DNA of 30,782 bases, from NCBI GenBank assembly GCA_025936205.1, contig JAICTU010000032.1:1-30782 (forward strand), given 5' to 3'. Origin of the DNA: Polyangiaceae bacterium (GTDB taxonomy: Bacteria > Myxococcota > Polyangia > Polyangiales > Polyangiaceae). Numbering within the stretch: the stretch's first letter is position 1; each line of letters opens with the position of its first letter. The position numbers and the translations under genes are program-made. A model generated the notes under the pieces. The model was not told where the DNA came from and made no database searches. It saw only the letters and a program-made list of their open reading frames with translations. This document shows, one piece after another, positions 1-6,462 of the stretch.

Positions 1-361
1 GAAGCCCATCCGCCTTCTGCACCTGCTCGATTGCATCCGCAGCACTCCCCACGACAGACAGCGCCACTACCAGCAGGGGCAGGAGTGCAGCCGCGACCAA
101 CAAGATCGTCAGCACGCCCGCGGCGCGGTTCCGGCGGCCCAGCTTCTGAGCCAGTTTTGCATGCAGTGGCCGAAAAGCCACAGCCAACCAGGTCGCGAGC
201 AACACGGGCGCCCAAAGCGGCAATAGCGAGAGCGCCGCCGCCGCGGCCAATAGCGTGAGACACCAATGAAAGCTGCTAGTTCGGAATGCGCGCAGCGCTT
301 CGCGCCGCCGGGGTTTCGACGAAGGAGGAGCCGCGCTCGCCGAGTCTTCCAGGTTCGCCAT
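1..361 (-). CDS. AI-2E family transporter, N-terminal part (cut by window edge)
   Basis: The minus strand from an ATG at 361 stays open to the first base of the window, giving about 120 residues of an unfinished protein. After a basic, Ser/Pro-rich N-terminus come two hydrophobic helices (around HWCLTLLAAAAALSLLPLW and WAPVLLATWLAVAF), a short loop with FRPLHAKLAQKLGRRNRAAG, then a third helix (VLTILLVAAALLPLLVVALS) followed by DAIEQVQKADG. A helix pair, the phrase F-x-P-x-x-x-x-L and a basic RN-RAAG turn before the next helix are characteristic of the N-terminus of the AI-2E/PerM (DUF20) permeases, inner-membrane proteins linked to autoinducer export or ion exchange. The substrate cannot be told from this fragment. 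It lies 56 bases downstream of the tyrosinase gene on the same strand. The family call is good but rests on the N-terminal third only. Confidence 0.75.
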   Translation of the reverse strand, partial: MANLEDSASAAPPSSKPRRREALRAFRTSSFHWCLTLLAAAAALSLLPLWAPVLLATWLAVAFRPLHAKLAQKLGRRNRAAGVLTILLVAAALLPLLVVALSVVGSAADAIEQVQKADGL

Positions 362-377
362 GCACCTCGCAAGCACA

Positions 378-404
378 GGCCGTGCCGGTCGGACGCTCAC
401 GGCC
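378..404 (-). terminator. Hairpin between tyrosinase and AI-2E permease genes
   Basis: A 7-bp perfect stem (GGCCGTG / CACGGCC) encloses a 13-base loop just after the tyrosinase stop codon. There is no T-tract on either side, so it may be a weak terminator or an attenuating mRNA hairpin. Low confidence. Confidence 0.25.
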
Positions 405-417
405 GGTGTCCCGACGC

Positions 418-1296
418 TTACGACAGATCGGCGATCGAATCGTACGTGTAAAACCTGTCGTGCTGGAGCATGTCCTCCGGCGTGACGGTCTCGTCAAAGA
501 AGGTGTACAGCGCGTCACGCAAACGATGGAACGCCAGCTCGTCGGGAGCATCCGCGGGTGGGACATAGGGTGATTGGGGCCAGCGCGCCTGCCACGCCGA
601 CCAGATGCGGTCCACGTTGCAGTGGTGCAGAAAAAACGCCGGATCATTCGGAGAGGTGGCGAGCTCCATGTCGCCGCCGATCCAGACGTGCACGCTGTTG
701 TGAAGGCGCGCAGGCCCGATCCAGCCCTCGAGCAGATTGCGAAAGCCCGGCGCATCGCTGTTGAAGTCGGCGCTGTCGTAGCTCGAGTTCTGCAGGGCAG
801 CGAGCACGTCGCTGCGCTTGGGGAGCGCGCCGGACCCGAGCGAGCGACGCAACGCTCGATTCGCGCGCACCAGGTCCCCCGCCGCGTTCATCGCGATCCG
901 CACCGGGAAGTCGCTCTGGAGGAAACGCCCCAGACGCTCGTTCGACCAGACCGGCGACTGCGCTGGATCCGTACGCTCCGCGTCCGCCGCCCAGTCCCAG
1001 TAGGGCAGGCGGAACTCATCGTCCTGGAGCGCCGCGCGCAAGTATTCCTCGAAGCGGAGCAGCAGGTAGCGGTGCCAGGGCAAAAATGCCGGCCCCGAGT
1101 GGGCTGCATTGCGGTCACTCTGCGTCGGCGGCGTGAGCGTCATCATGCTGCGCGCGTGCCAGAACACGAAGAAGTCGTAGATGGACAGCCCGGCGTTGGA
1201 GGGCCACGGAAAGCGCGCGGGGTCCTTCAACGCCAGCACGCCCTCCACATACTGAGCCGCGGCGCGCTCGTCTTGCAGGATGTTCTTGCGCGTCAC
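418..1296 (-). CDS. Tyrosinase (type 3 copper enzyme, MelC2-like)
   Basis: This 292-residue protein belongs to the tyrosinase/polyphenol oxidase family, which oxidises monophenols and o-diphenols to quinones with a dinuclear copper centre. The CuA ligands are visible as H47, H66 and H75 (HSGPAFLPWHRYLLLRFE context) and the CuB ligands as H199, H203 and H224/H225 (HNSVHVWIGG, then DPAFFLHHCNVDRIW). YWDWA at about 99-103 is also typical. The length is close to the 270-290 residues of Streptomyces MelC2, with no signal peptide and no C-terminal lid domain. The start is taken as the GTG at 1296 because it overlaps the upstream TGA by four bases (GTGA) and has GGGAGG seven to twelve bases upstream; longer in-frame extensions only read the neighbouring gene out of frame. 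It forms a translationally coupled pair with the MelC1-like gene. Likely roles are melanin or secondary-metabolite phenol oxidation. Confidence 0.93.
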   Translation of the reverse strand: MTRKNILQDERAAAQYVEGVLALKDPARFPWPSNAGLSIYDFFVFWHARSMMTLTPPTQSDRNAAHSGPAFLPWHRYLLLRFEEYLRAALQDDEFRLPYWDWAADAERTDPAQSPVWSNERLGRFLQSDFPVRIAMNAAGDLVRANRALRRSLGSGALPKRSDVLAALQNSSYDSADFNSDAPGFRNLLEGWIGPARLHNSVHVWIGGDMELATSPNDPAFFLHHCNVDRIWSAWQARWPQSPYVPPADAPDELAFHRLRDALYTFFDETVTPEDMLQHDRFYTYDSIADLS

Positions 1297-1769
1297 GCCA
1301 TACCTCCCGCGTGCCCACCGTGCCCGCCGCCGGTCTGAAGGTTCGTGAGTGCCTCGGGCGCGTGCGTGAGCAAATGGGCGATCAGCTCGCTCGCGTTCGC
1401 GAACGTCACGTACGGGCACAGGTGCGACCAGAGCCGGCCATCGGTGTCCACCAGCAGGTGCACCGGCGTCGGCTGACCGTCGATGCTCACGGCATACGTC
1501 GTGAGGATCTCGATCTCGTGCCCGCCCGCATACGAGACTCGCCGGGTCGACACCGGGCCCGACACGTGGCTGCCCTCGACATACTCGGGGAATTCCCGCA
1601 CGACCCACTCGGGCTGCGGCGGCAGCTCCGCAAATGGATCCACGTCCGGCAGCTCCCGCAGGTTGCCGCTCCTCTTGCCCGTCGCTGCACGAGCCACACT
1701 CGTCTTCTTCGTGCTGGCGCTTGCCGCCTGGGCGCGCTGCCCCGCACGTTTCTTTTTCCCCACTGCCAT
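1293..1769 (-). CDS. MelC1-like tyrosinase copper cofactor (caddie) protein
   Basis: This 158-residue protein sits immediately upstream of the tyrosinase and overlaps it by four bases. Its second half (YAVSIDGQPTPVHLLVDTDG, then RLWSHLCPYVTFANASELIAHLL) follows the pattern of Streptomyces MelC1, where Y-x-V-x-x-DG, an ADG-W-x-S-x-x-x-Y motif and a helical tail form the domain that binds and copper-loads apo-tyrosinase. A Gly-His segment before it (YAGGHE) and the C-terminal GGGHGGHAGG supply possible copper ligands, along with one Cys in HLCPY. Unlike Streptomyces MelC1, the N-terminus is Lys/Ala/Ser-rich (MAVGKKKRAGQRAQAAS) with no hydrophobic or Tat signal, so the complex may stay in the cytoplasm. 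The middle DPFAELPPQPEWVVREFPEY is not part of the known domain. The assignment combines weak similarity with strong context; a relationship search by structure would settle it. Confidence 0.65.
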   Translation of the reverse strand: MAVGKKKRAGQRAQAASASTKKTSVARAATGKRSGNLRELPDVDPFAELPPQPEWVVREFPEYVEGSHVSGPVSTRRVSYAGGHEIEILTTYAVSIDGQPTPVHLLVDTDGRLWSHLCPYVTFANASELIAHLLTHAPEALTNLQTGGGHGGHAGGMA

Positions 1770-2286
1770 GCAGCGAGCCTAGAGACCCAGCACAGGCACG
1801 GCCATGCTCGCACGGACCGTGATGCAAAGAGCACCCGCGAGCGGCGGGGAGTGGGCTCGCCAGCGCCGCTCAGCGAGCGTCCCCAGGATATGCCCACTGC
1901 ACGCGAGTTGCGCCGGCCAACCGCCGCCTCGGCAGCGGCCGGCAGCGGGCTCATCCTGGCGTCGGGCGCGGCAGTATAGCGCCGAGCTCGCATCGAGGGA
2001 ACGCACGGGAAGGGCCTGCCGCAGGTGGCCAAATGGGGTCGCCTGTCTTCCAGCCGTCGCGACAAGTCACCGCCCAGGGACGAAGCCTACTTGCCGCGAA
2101 GCGTCGTTGGCGAAGGGTGGAGCGGGACACCCGACGGGCACCTGCAGGACGCGAGAATGTGCTATGTACCGAAATGGCAAGCTCGCGTGTTTCAACGCGG
2201 CGCAGCCGGGAAGTTCGGACGTGCACAGAGTCGCTGCGGTTCGGGGGAGTGATAGGGTCCTGCCCAGTTCGGCGCGTTTCCGGGGG
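1770..2286. other. Non-coding stretch between divergent units
   Basis: No convincing gene was found here; open frames on both strands are low-quality, Arg-rich readings. It separates the minus-strand tyrosinase pair from the plus-strand lectin pair and must hold both promoters, but no confident -35/-10 pair was seen. One copy of the CCAGGATGAG motif (minus orientation) lies at 1950-1959. Confidence 0.5.
1946..1961 (-). repeat. Dispersed motif CCAGGATGAG, copy 1
   Basis: Read on the minus strand this is CGCCAGGATGAGCCCG. The 10-base core occurs exactly at four other intergenic places in the window (12036, 12051, 26501, 29030). The longer form closely matches the copy at 29030, including a following TGCCGGC. 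Confidence 0.5.
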
Positions 2287-3108
2287 GTGACTTTTCGATG
2301 TTTGGGCCTCCGGTGTTTCACCCGGTCCTGGCTGCTGGCGTGCATGCTGGGAGCGGCAGCCGGCTGCACCCTGACCGACAAGTCCTTTGAACCGACGCCG
2401 ATCGACGGCACCGAAACGAAGAGTGAGCCCACGCTGCCGGCGGCGCCGGCAGCGCCGGACAACGCATCGGCACCCGGGCAGGACACCGGCCTTCCGACGA
2501 CCGATAACGACACGGAAGGGCTGCCCAGCCTTCGCCCGCCGACGACCCAAGCCTCCATGCTCGAGCGGGGTGGTGCGAGCGAAGCGAAGGACGCCGGCGT
2601 GCCTCCGGCGATCGAGGATGCGACGAAGGATGCGGGCGCCACGATCGACGCTGCACCGCCCGTTGTCGAGCCGCCCGTTGTCGAGCCGCCCGTTGTCGAG
2701 CCGCCGAGCAATCCCTGTAGCAGCCTGTCGTTTGGCGGCAGCTGCTACGAGCTCTTCGACTCGTTCGTACCCTGGGATGCTGCCGAACGGCAGTGTGTGG
2801 CCTGGGGCGGACACCTGGCGAGCATCGGCTCCTTCGGCGAGAATGCCTTCCTGAATGGCTGGCCCGCAGAGCTCGGGCTCAACGACGCTGACGGTCAAGG
2901 CATCTGGGTCGGCGGCAGCGACGCGCAGCAAGACGGCGTGTTCCGCTGGGTCGATGGCACCTCTTTCTCGTTCATGGGCTGGGCACCGGGGCAGCCGGAT
3001 GACGGCGCCGGCGTCGATTGCATCGAGAAGCGCAACGACGGCGCGGGCCAGTGGTACGATCGCCACTGTGCCGACTCACTGCGCTACATGTGCGAACGCC
3101 CGCTGTAA
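2287..3108 (+). CDS. C-type lectin domain lipoprotein
   Basis: A 273-residue predicted lipoprotein. The N-terminus has basic residues, a hydrophobic core (SWLLACMLGAAAGC) and a lipobox with C27. Residues about 30-140 are a Pro/Ala/Thr/Glu-rich linker that includes three perfect repeats of PPVVE. Residues about 142-273 form a C-type lectin fold: paired cysteines (C-SSLSFGGSC), WDAAERQC, GGHLASI, the WVGGSD strand, WVDGT, the carbohydrate-site motif QPD in WAPGQPDDG, and WYDRHC...YMCE at the end. QPD is linked to galactose-type preference in animal lectins, but the usual WND calcium motif reads WYD here, so calcium-dependent sugar binding is uncertain. The GTG at 2287 was chosen because it gives a normal signal peptide; an ATG at 2164 in the same frame would give an unusually long leader. 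The gene overlaps the start of the next one by 19 bases, so the two are probably co-expressed. Confidence 0.85.
   Translation: MTFRCLGLRCFTRSWLLACMLGAAAGCTLTDKSFEPTPIDGTETKSEPTLPAAPAAPDNASAPGQDTGLPTTDNDTEGLPSLRPPTTQASMLERGGASEAKDAGVPPAIEDATKDAGATIDAAPPVVEPPVVEPPVVEPPSNPCSSLSFGGSCYELFDSFVPWDAAERQCVAWGGHLASIGSFGENAFLNGWPAELGLNDADGQGIWVGGSDAQQDGVFRWVDGTSFSFMGWAPGQPDDGAGVDCIEKRNDGAGQWYDRHCADSLRYMCERPL
2656..2700 (+). repeat. Three perfect 15-bp tandem repeats in lectin linker
   Basis: The unit CCGCCCGTTGTCGAG is repeated three times without change and encodes PPVVE three times in the linker. Perfect identity at DNA level suggests recent expansion and possible length variation between strains. 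Confidence 0.95.
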
Positions 3109-4082
3109 TCACGCGGCGCCGGTTCCTGGCGGCGTTCGGCGCCGGCGGCGCGATCGCCTGCTCGGCTCCGGACATTCGTCCGGTGACGACGCCGGATCCT
3201 CTGGGCTTTGACGCTTGCCCCAGGCAACGGAGCCTCAGGATCCTGACCTGGAACATCTTCATGATGCCCAAGTGGATCTCCGAGAGCCCGAGCAATGATG
3301 CCCGGGCGCGCGCCATCGCGGCCGTGCTGCTCGAGCCCGAGTTTGATTTCGACATCCTGTGCCTGCAGAAAGTCTTCGACTCGGGTGCACGCGCGATCCT
3401 GGAACAGGCGCTGGCTGGGCGCTATCCCCACCGCTTTGGACCCGCCAACGACTCCTGCTCCCTGAAGCTCAACAGCGGGGTATGGCTCCTCAGTCGCTAC
3501 CCGATGACGGACTACCAGGAGATTCAGTTCTCGGACTGCAGCTCCTGGGAATGCTTCTCTCGCAAGGGCGCGCTGCTCGTCTCGGGCACCTGCGGCGCCA
3601 CGCCCTTTCGACTGATCGTCACCCATCTGCAGGGTGAGGAAGGCCCGCGCTTCACGAAAGAGAATCAGGCGATCCGAGATGGCCAGATGCGAGAGATCCG
3701 CGATCGCTTGATCACCCCGCACCTGGAACCGAAAGCTCCCTTCATCATTTGCGGTGACTTTGGGACACCGCGGGTGACGGAGGATGGCAGGTCGGAGACG
3801 GAGAGCTATCGCGGCATGCTGGCGACGCTGGGGAGCGAAAACGGAGCAGAGCTGCGCATCACCCTGGATGATTCCAGGGCCAACAACCAGCTTGCCATCA
3901 GCGATACGGGGCGGCGCAACGAGCTCGACTATGTCCTTCTGCGCACCAATGGCTTCCAGCTCAGCGCCGAGCGCACACGGCACGTGTTCCGCCGTGGGGG
4001 ATGGGATGCGCAGCAGCAGAGGACGGATCTGTCGTATCGATATGGCGTGAGCGCGACCTTGAGGTTTGGAGCTGAGCCCTAG
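3090..4082 (+). CDS. Sphingomyelinase-like endonuclease/exonuclease/phosphatase-fold protein, probable pseudoenzyme
   Basis: About 330 residues with a twin-arginine type leader and possible lipobox (TRRRFLAAFGAGGAIAC). The fold is that of the endonuclease/exonuclease/phosphatase superfamily and the order of motifs matches bacterial neutral sphingomyelinases: LTWN (N55), LQ-x-VFD (92-97), LNSGVWLLSRYP, VTHLQGEEGP (H179), GDF (D223), RNELDYVLL (D280) and the terminal YGVSA. However, key positions differ from active enzymes: the metal-binding Glu of LQEVFD is K94, the Asn of GDxN is G225, and the terminal SDH reads S-Y-R (Y316, R317), so the general-base His is lost. This points to a binding or regulatory protein rather than a phosphodiesterase. 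The start is uncertain; the GTG at 3090 places the RR motif at the correct distance, while the ATG at 3018 lies deep in the lectin gene. It is coupled to the upstream lectin. Confidence 0.82.
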   Translation: MRTPAVITRRRFLAAFGAGGAIACSAPDIRPVTTPDPLGFDACPRQRSLRILTWNIFMMPKWISESPSNDARARAIAAVLLEPEFDFDILCLQKVFDSGARAILEQALAGRYPHRFGPANDSCSLKLNSGVWLLSRYPMTDYQEIQFSDCSSWECFSRKGALLVSGTCGATPFRLIVTHLQGEEGPRFTKENQAIRDGQMREIRDRLITPHLEPKAPFIICGDFGTPRVTEDGRSETESYRGMLATLGSENGAELRITLDDSRANNQLAISDTGRRNELDYVLLRTNGFQLSAERTRHVFRRGGWDAQQQRTDLSYRYGVSATLRFGAEP

Positions 4083-4121
4083 CTCGCGGATGCCGGTGGA
4101 TGGCCGCGCGCTGACGCCAGC

Positions 4122-4625
4122 TCACGAACGCAGCCGCGAGCTGGCGGCGAGCAGCACGGCGTCCTCCAGCAGGCCGGACACCACAGGCGATACCTGCCAG
4201 CGGCGGGTGATGGCACGTCGCAAGTAGTACGCTGCGCCGGCGCTCGCGACGGCGGCAGCGGCTCCGGCCAGCGCAGGGGCGAGCTCAGTGCGTGAGCGGC
4301 TGCGGCCGAAGGCCCAACCCCGCGCACGCTGGGGAGCCCCCGCCGCGAGTACGGTGACGGCACCGCTGGCGGCGCGCACCAGCAACGACGGAAGCTGGAT
4401 GCGCGGTGGCACAAAGGGCAGCTTGTCGGCGATCAGCTCCGCCGCCGCGAGCACGCCGAGCACGCGAGCGACAGCGGGCTTCGAGAGCTGGCGCTGCAGC
4501 GGGCTGCGGACGAAGTTGCGCGGCTGCCGACTGGCGAGAACGGGCCCGGACATCGAACGCAGTCCGCACAGGGCGCCCAGGGCCAGGGCGCGAGCGTAGC
4601 TGTCCTTGAAATGACGCGAGTTCAT
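4122..4625 (-). CDS. DUF4126-type small membrane protein
   Basis: A 167-residue protein with features of the DUF4126 membrane family: ALALGALCGLRSMSGPVLAS near the N-terminus, then VARVLGVLAAAELIADKLPFVPPRIQLPSLLVRAASGAVTV, where the conserved pattern is a small-residue helix followed by DKLP-x-x-P-x-R and a Gly/Ala-rich second half. The C-terminal part has a further Ala-rich helix (LAPALAGAAAAVASAGAAYYLRR) and LLEDAVLLAASSRLRS. Function is unknown for the family. Its ATG overlaps the TGA of the upstream DUF1990 gene (ATGA), so translation is coupled. It ends 39 bases from the stop of the convergent sphingomyelinase-like gene. A full-length, apparently intact member. Confidence 0.75.
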   Translation of the reverse strand: MNSRHFKDSYARALALGALCGLRSMSGPVLASRQPRNFVRSPLQRQLSKPAVARVLGVLAAAELIADKLPFVPPRIQLPSLLVRAASGAVTVLAAGAPQRARGWAFGRSRSRTELAPALAGAAAAVASAGAAYYLRRAITRRWQVSPVVSGLLEDAVLLAASSRLRS

Positions 4626-5389
4626 GACACCTCGTGGGTTGGGGGAGAGGAATGTTCGCGGAGCTCGGCGGGCGGCGCTGCGCTGGCGGAGCTCACCCGG
4701 CCCACGTCGGCAGGCATTCCCGAGTGCAGAATGTGCCGGCGGGAGGGCAACGGGGGTAAAGCGGCTGCGCCGAGGAGATGCCGCAGCCGAGCGTACGCGA
4801 GCCGGTGCCAGGCGCGCTGGTAGCGGCGGGAGACCCAATCAAAGCCGAGGCGCATCCAGGCGTTGGGAAACTCGCCGGGCCGCCAGCGAGCCTCGATCTG
4901 AAACAGAACCTCGCCGCTCGTGTGGCGCTGCAGGACGCGGAACCATTCCGAGCCGAACTCGATATGGCCGGGCAGCGTGTCATAGCGCCAGGCAAAGATG
5001 CTGATGTCGTCGCCATCGCTTCGCCGCTGAACCTCGCTCACGCGCACCCCCGCGAGGATGTGCAGCCCGACCGCCCGCAGCTCGAGCAACAACGGGCGAC
5101 CGAGCAGTGGACGCTTCGGGTCGAAGTGGCCGATCACGATACGCGGATCGGAGAACTCGTAGCGCTCCGACAGCTGGCAGGCTCGCTCGAAGGCCCCGCC
5201 CGGCCTGGGCACGCCGGGCTCTACCCGAGCGATGATCGCCTCCGAGTAGTAGTGCTCGAGCCCCGCATCGAGCGCTCCTGCGCGGGGAACGGCGGACTGC
5301 ATGCCGTCCAGGCTTTGCAGGCGGCGAGCGAGCTCCTGGGGCGAAAAAGATCGACCCCACCGCCACGCCGGCTCAACCCCCACCGGCAT
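4622..5389 (-). CDS. DUF1990 (UPF0548) family protein
   Basis: A 255-residue protein. Residues about 40-200 carry the DUF1990 pattern: HYYSEAIIARVEPG, AFERACQLSERYEFSDPRI, RPLLLELRAVGLHILAGVRVSEV, and then FAWRYDTLPGHIEFGSEWFRVL followed by GEVLFQIEARWRPG. The Y-x-TLPGH-x-x-x-GSE block is the family signature. The domain is predicted to be a soluble, START/ligand-binding-like alpha+beta fold; its ligand is unknown. About 50 extra C-terminal residues rich in Pro, Ser and Ala follow. The ATG at 5389 overlaps the end of the upstream gene by 17 bases and the stop overlaps the downstream DUF4126 start by four, so all three look like one transcript. Longer in-frame starts upstream only read over the preceding gene. 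Confidence 0.8.
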   Translation of the reverse strand: MPVGVEPAWRWGRSFSPQELARRLQSLDGMQSAVPRAGALDAGLEHYYSEAIIARVEPGVPRPGGAFERACQLSERYEFSDPRIVIGHFDPKRPLLGRPLLLELRAVGLHILAGVRVSEVQRRSDGDDISIFAWRYDTLPGHIEFGSEWFRVLQRHTSGEVLFQIEARWRPGEFPNAWMRLGFDWVSRRYQRAWHRLAYARLRHLLGAAALPPLPSRRHILHSGMPADVGRVSSASAAPPAELREHSSPPTHEVS

Positions 5390-5993
5390 GATTGCCTCGC
5401 GCCAGAAAGGTCGGAGCACACTCCTCCGCGGCGGCCTGCGCCCCATCCGGAGCACGCTCTGTCGTGCTATGGATGAAGCCGATGACGCCATTGCCGAAGG
5501 TATGGGCGACAGCGCCGACGAAGTCGGTCCAGGTGTTGGTCTGCATGGCTTCACCAGCAGCCAGAAAGCCCGCATACATGAGCCGCGAACCCGAGCGGGC
5601 CCGGCTGCGAATGTGGAAGATGACGTCGTTCCGCGCGTTGCAGTAGGCGCCGAACGTGATGCGACCGGCCTCGGGGTGGCCCCGCAGCGTGCCGAGCGTC
5701 AGGCTCTGGTCGTCCGCGTGTATGACGCGCACGAAGAACGTGCCTGCCCCGGCGATCCGCACCTCGAGTTCGTCATCGACCGCGAGTGGACCGGGCTCCG
5801 CCTCGAGCCGGCGGAAGTGCGCGAGCTCGGCCGGAGCGAACTCGTCGAAGCGCTCCCGAACGGCGCTCATCAGCTCGGTCGGGCGCAGCCGGCAGTCGCG
5901 GATCACGGCCCAATAGTCCCGTTGCAGGTACTCACCGGCCCCGGAACGGGCCGGCAGCAGCGGGCGTCGATCGGAAAAGAACTGGGATGGCAT
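5373..5993 (-). CDS. DUF1990-like protein, first gene of operon
   Basis: About 206 residues. The region DYWAVIRDCRLRPTELMSAV, LAVDDELEVRIAGAGTFFVRVI, and especially SLTLGTLRGHPEAGRITFGAY followed by VIFHIRSRARSG matches the second half of the DUF1990 fold (T-L-x-GHP-x-x-G-x-x-x-F). The C-terminal part (MQTNTWTDFVGAVAHTFGNGVIGFIHSTTERAP) is an extension resembling a helical cap. It is therefore probably a second, diverged DUF1990-type ligand-binding protein beside the canonical one. Start choice is open: ATG at 5993 or GTG at 6005; neither has a good Shine-Dalgarno sequence. Its end overlaps the next gene by 17 bases. No signal peptide or membrane segment is evident. Confidence 0.62.
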   Translation of the reverse strand: MPSQFFSDRRPLLPARSGAGEYLQRDYWAVIRDCRLRPTELMSAVRERFDEFAPAELAHFRRLEAEPGPLAVDDELEVRIAGAGTFFVRVIHADDQSLTLGTLRGHPEAGRITFGAYCNARNDVIFHIRSRARSGSRLMYAGFLAAGEAMQTNTWTDFVGAVAHTFGNGVIGFIHSTTERAPDGAQAAAEECAPTFLARGNHAGGG

Positions 5994-6150
5994 GCGAGCG
6001 TACACGAGCTGAAATGCAAGATGGATGCCGCGGGCTCAGCCGAGGCATCCAGATGCATGCGCGGATCCCGACCGCCTCGCCACAGGGGAAAAGCGCCGCG
6101 CAAAGACCTCTCGCGCTCCAGTGGGCACGACGGTTGCTGAGGGAGCGGGC

Positions 6151-6444
6151 ATGTCCAACTCCGACGTGAACCCCGCTGCGGAGCCGTCACTCCACAGCTA
6201 CCGAGAGACTCCCGTGCTGCGCGCCGAGCATCGCGAAGGCCGCGTCACGCGCATCATCGAGCAACAGACGGCGAAGGTACCTTCCAACTACTTCCTGACC
6301 TTGGCCGTCCTGTCCATGCTGGCCGCGTTCGGTCTCGAGCTCTCGGGGCGCCAGCGGGCGGGTCGCTTTGTGAGCATGTGGCCCGCTCCGCTCCTGGTCA
6401 TGGGCGTCTACAACAAGCTGGTGAAGGTATTCGGCCCGCGTTAG
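6151..6444 (+). CDS. Small two-helix membrane protein, unknown function
   Basis: A 97-residue protein with a hydrophilic N-terminus (MSNSDVNPAAEPSLHSYRETP) and two predicted membrane helices, NYFLTLAVLSMLAAFGLEL and AGRFVSMWPAPLLVMGVYNKL, joined by the short loop SGRQR, ending VKVFGPR. The ATG at 6151 is preceded by GAGGGAGCGGGC, a reasonable ribosome-binding site; upstream in-frame starts give an Arg-rich leader without support. It lies 18 bases before the aminotransferase and may be co-transcribed with it. It is not recognised as a named family, though small proteins of this architecture are common in myxobacteria. Confidence 0.7.
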   Translation: MSNSDVNPAAEPSLHSYRETPVLRAEHREGRVTRIIEQQTAKVPSNYFLTLAVLSMLAAFGLELSGRQRAGRFVSMWPAPLLVMGVYNKLVKVFGPR

Positions 6445-6462
6445 GTTCCGGCTCGAAACGCC

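Noticed and set aside
1951..3066. 371-residue minus-strand frame across the lectin gene
   Set aside because: Shadow of the lectin; composition is skewed to Arg and Gly and it has no domain features.
4081..4142. 9-bp inverted repeat AGCTCGCGG / CCGCGAGCT near the convergent gene ends
   Set aside because: The loop is over 40 bases, half lies inside the DUF4126 gene, and no T-tract follows; chance in GC-rich sequence is likely.
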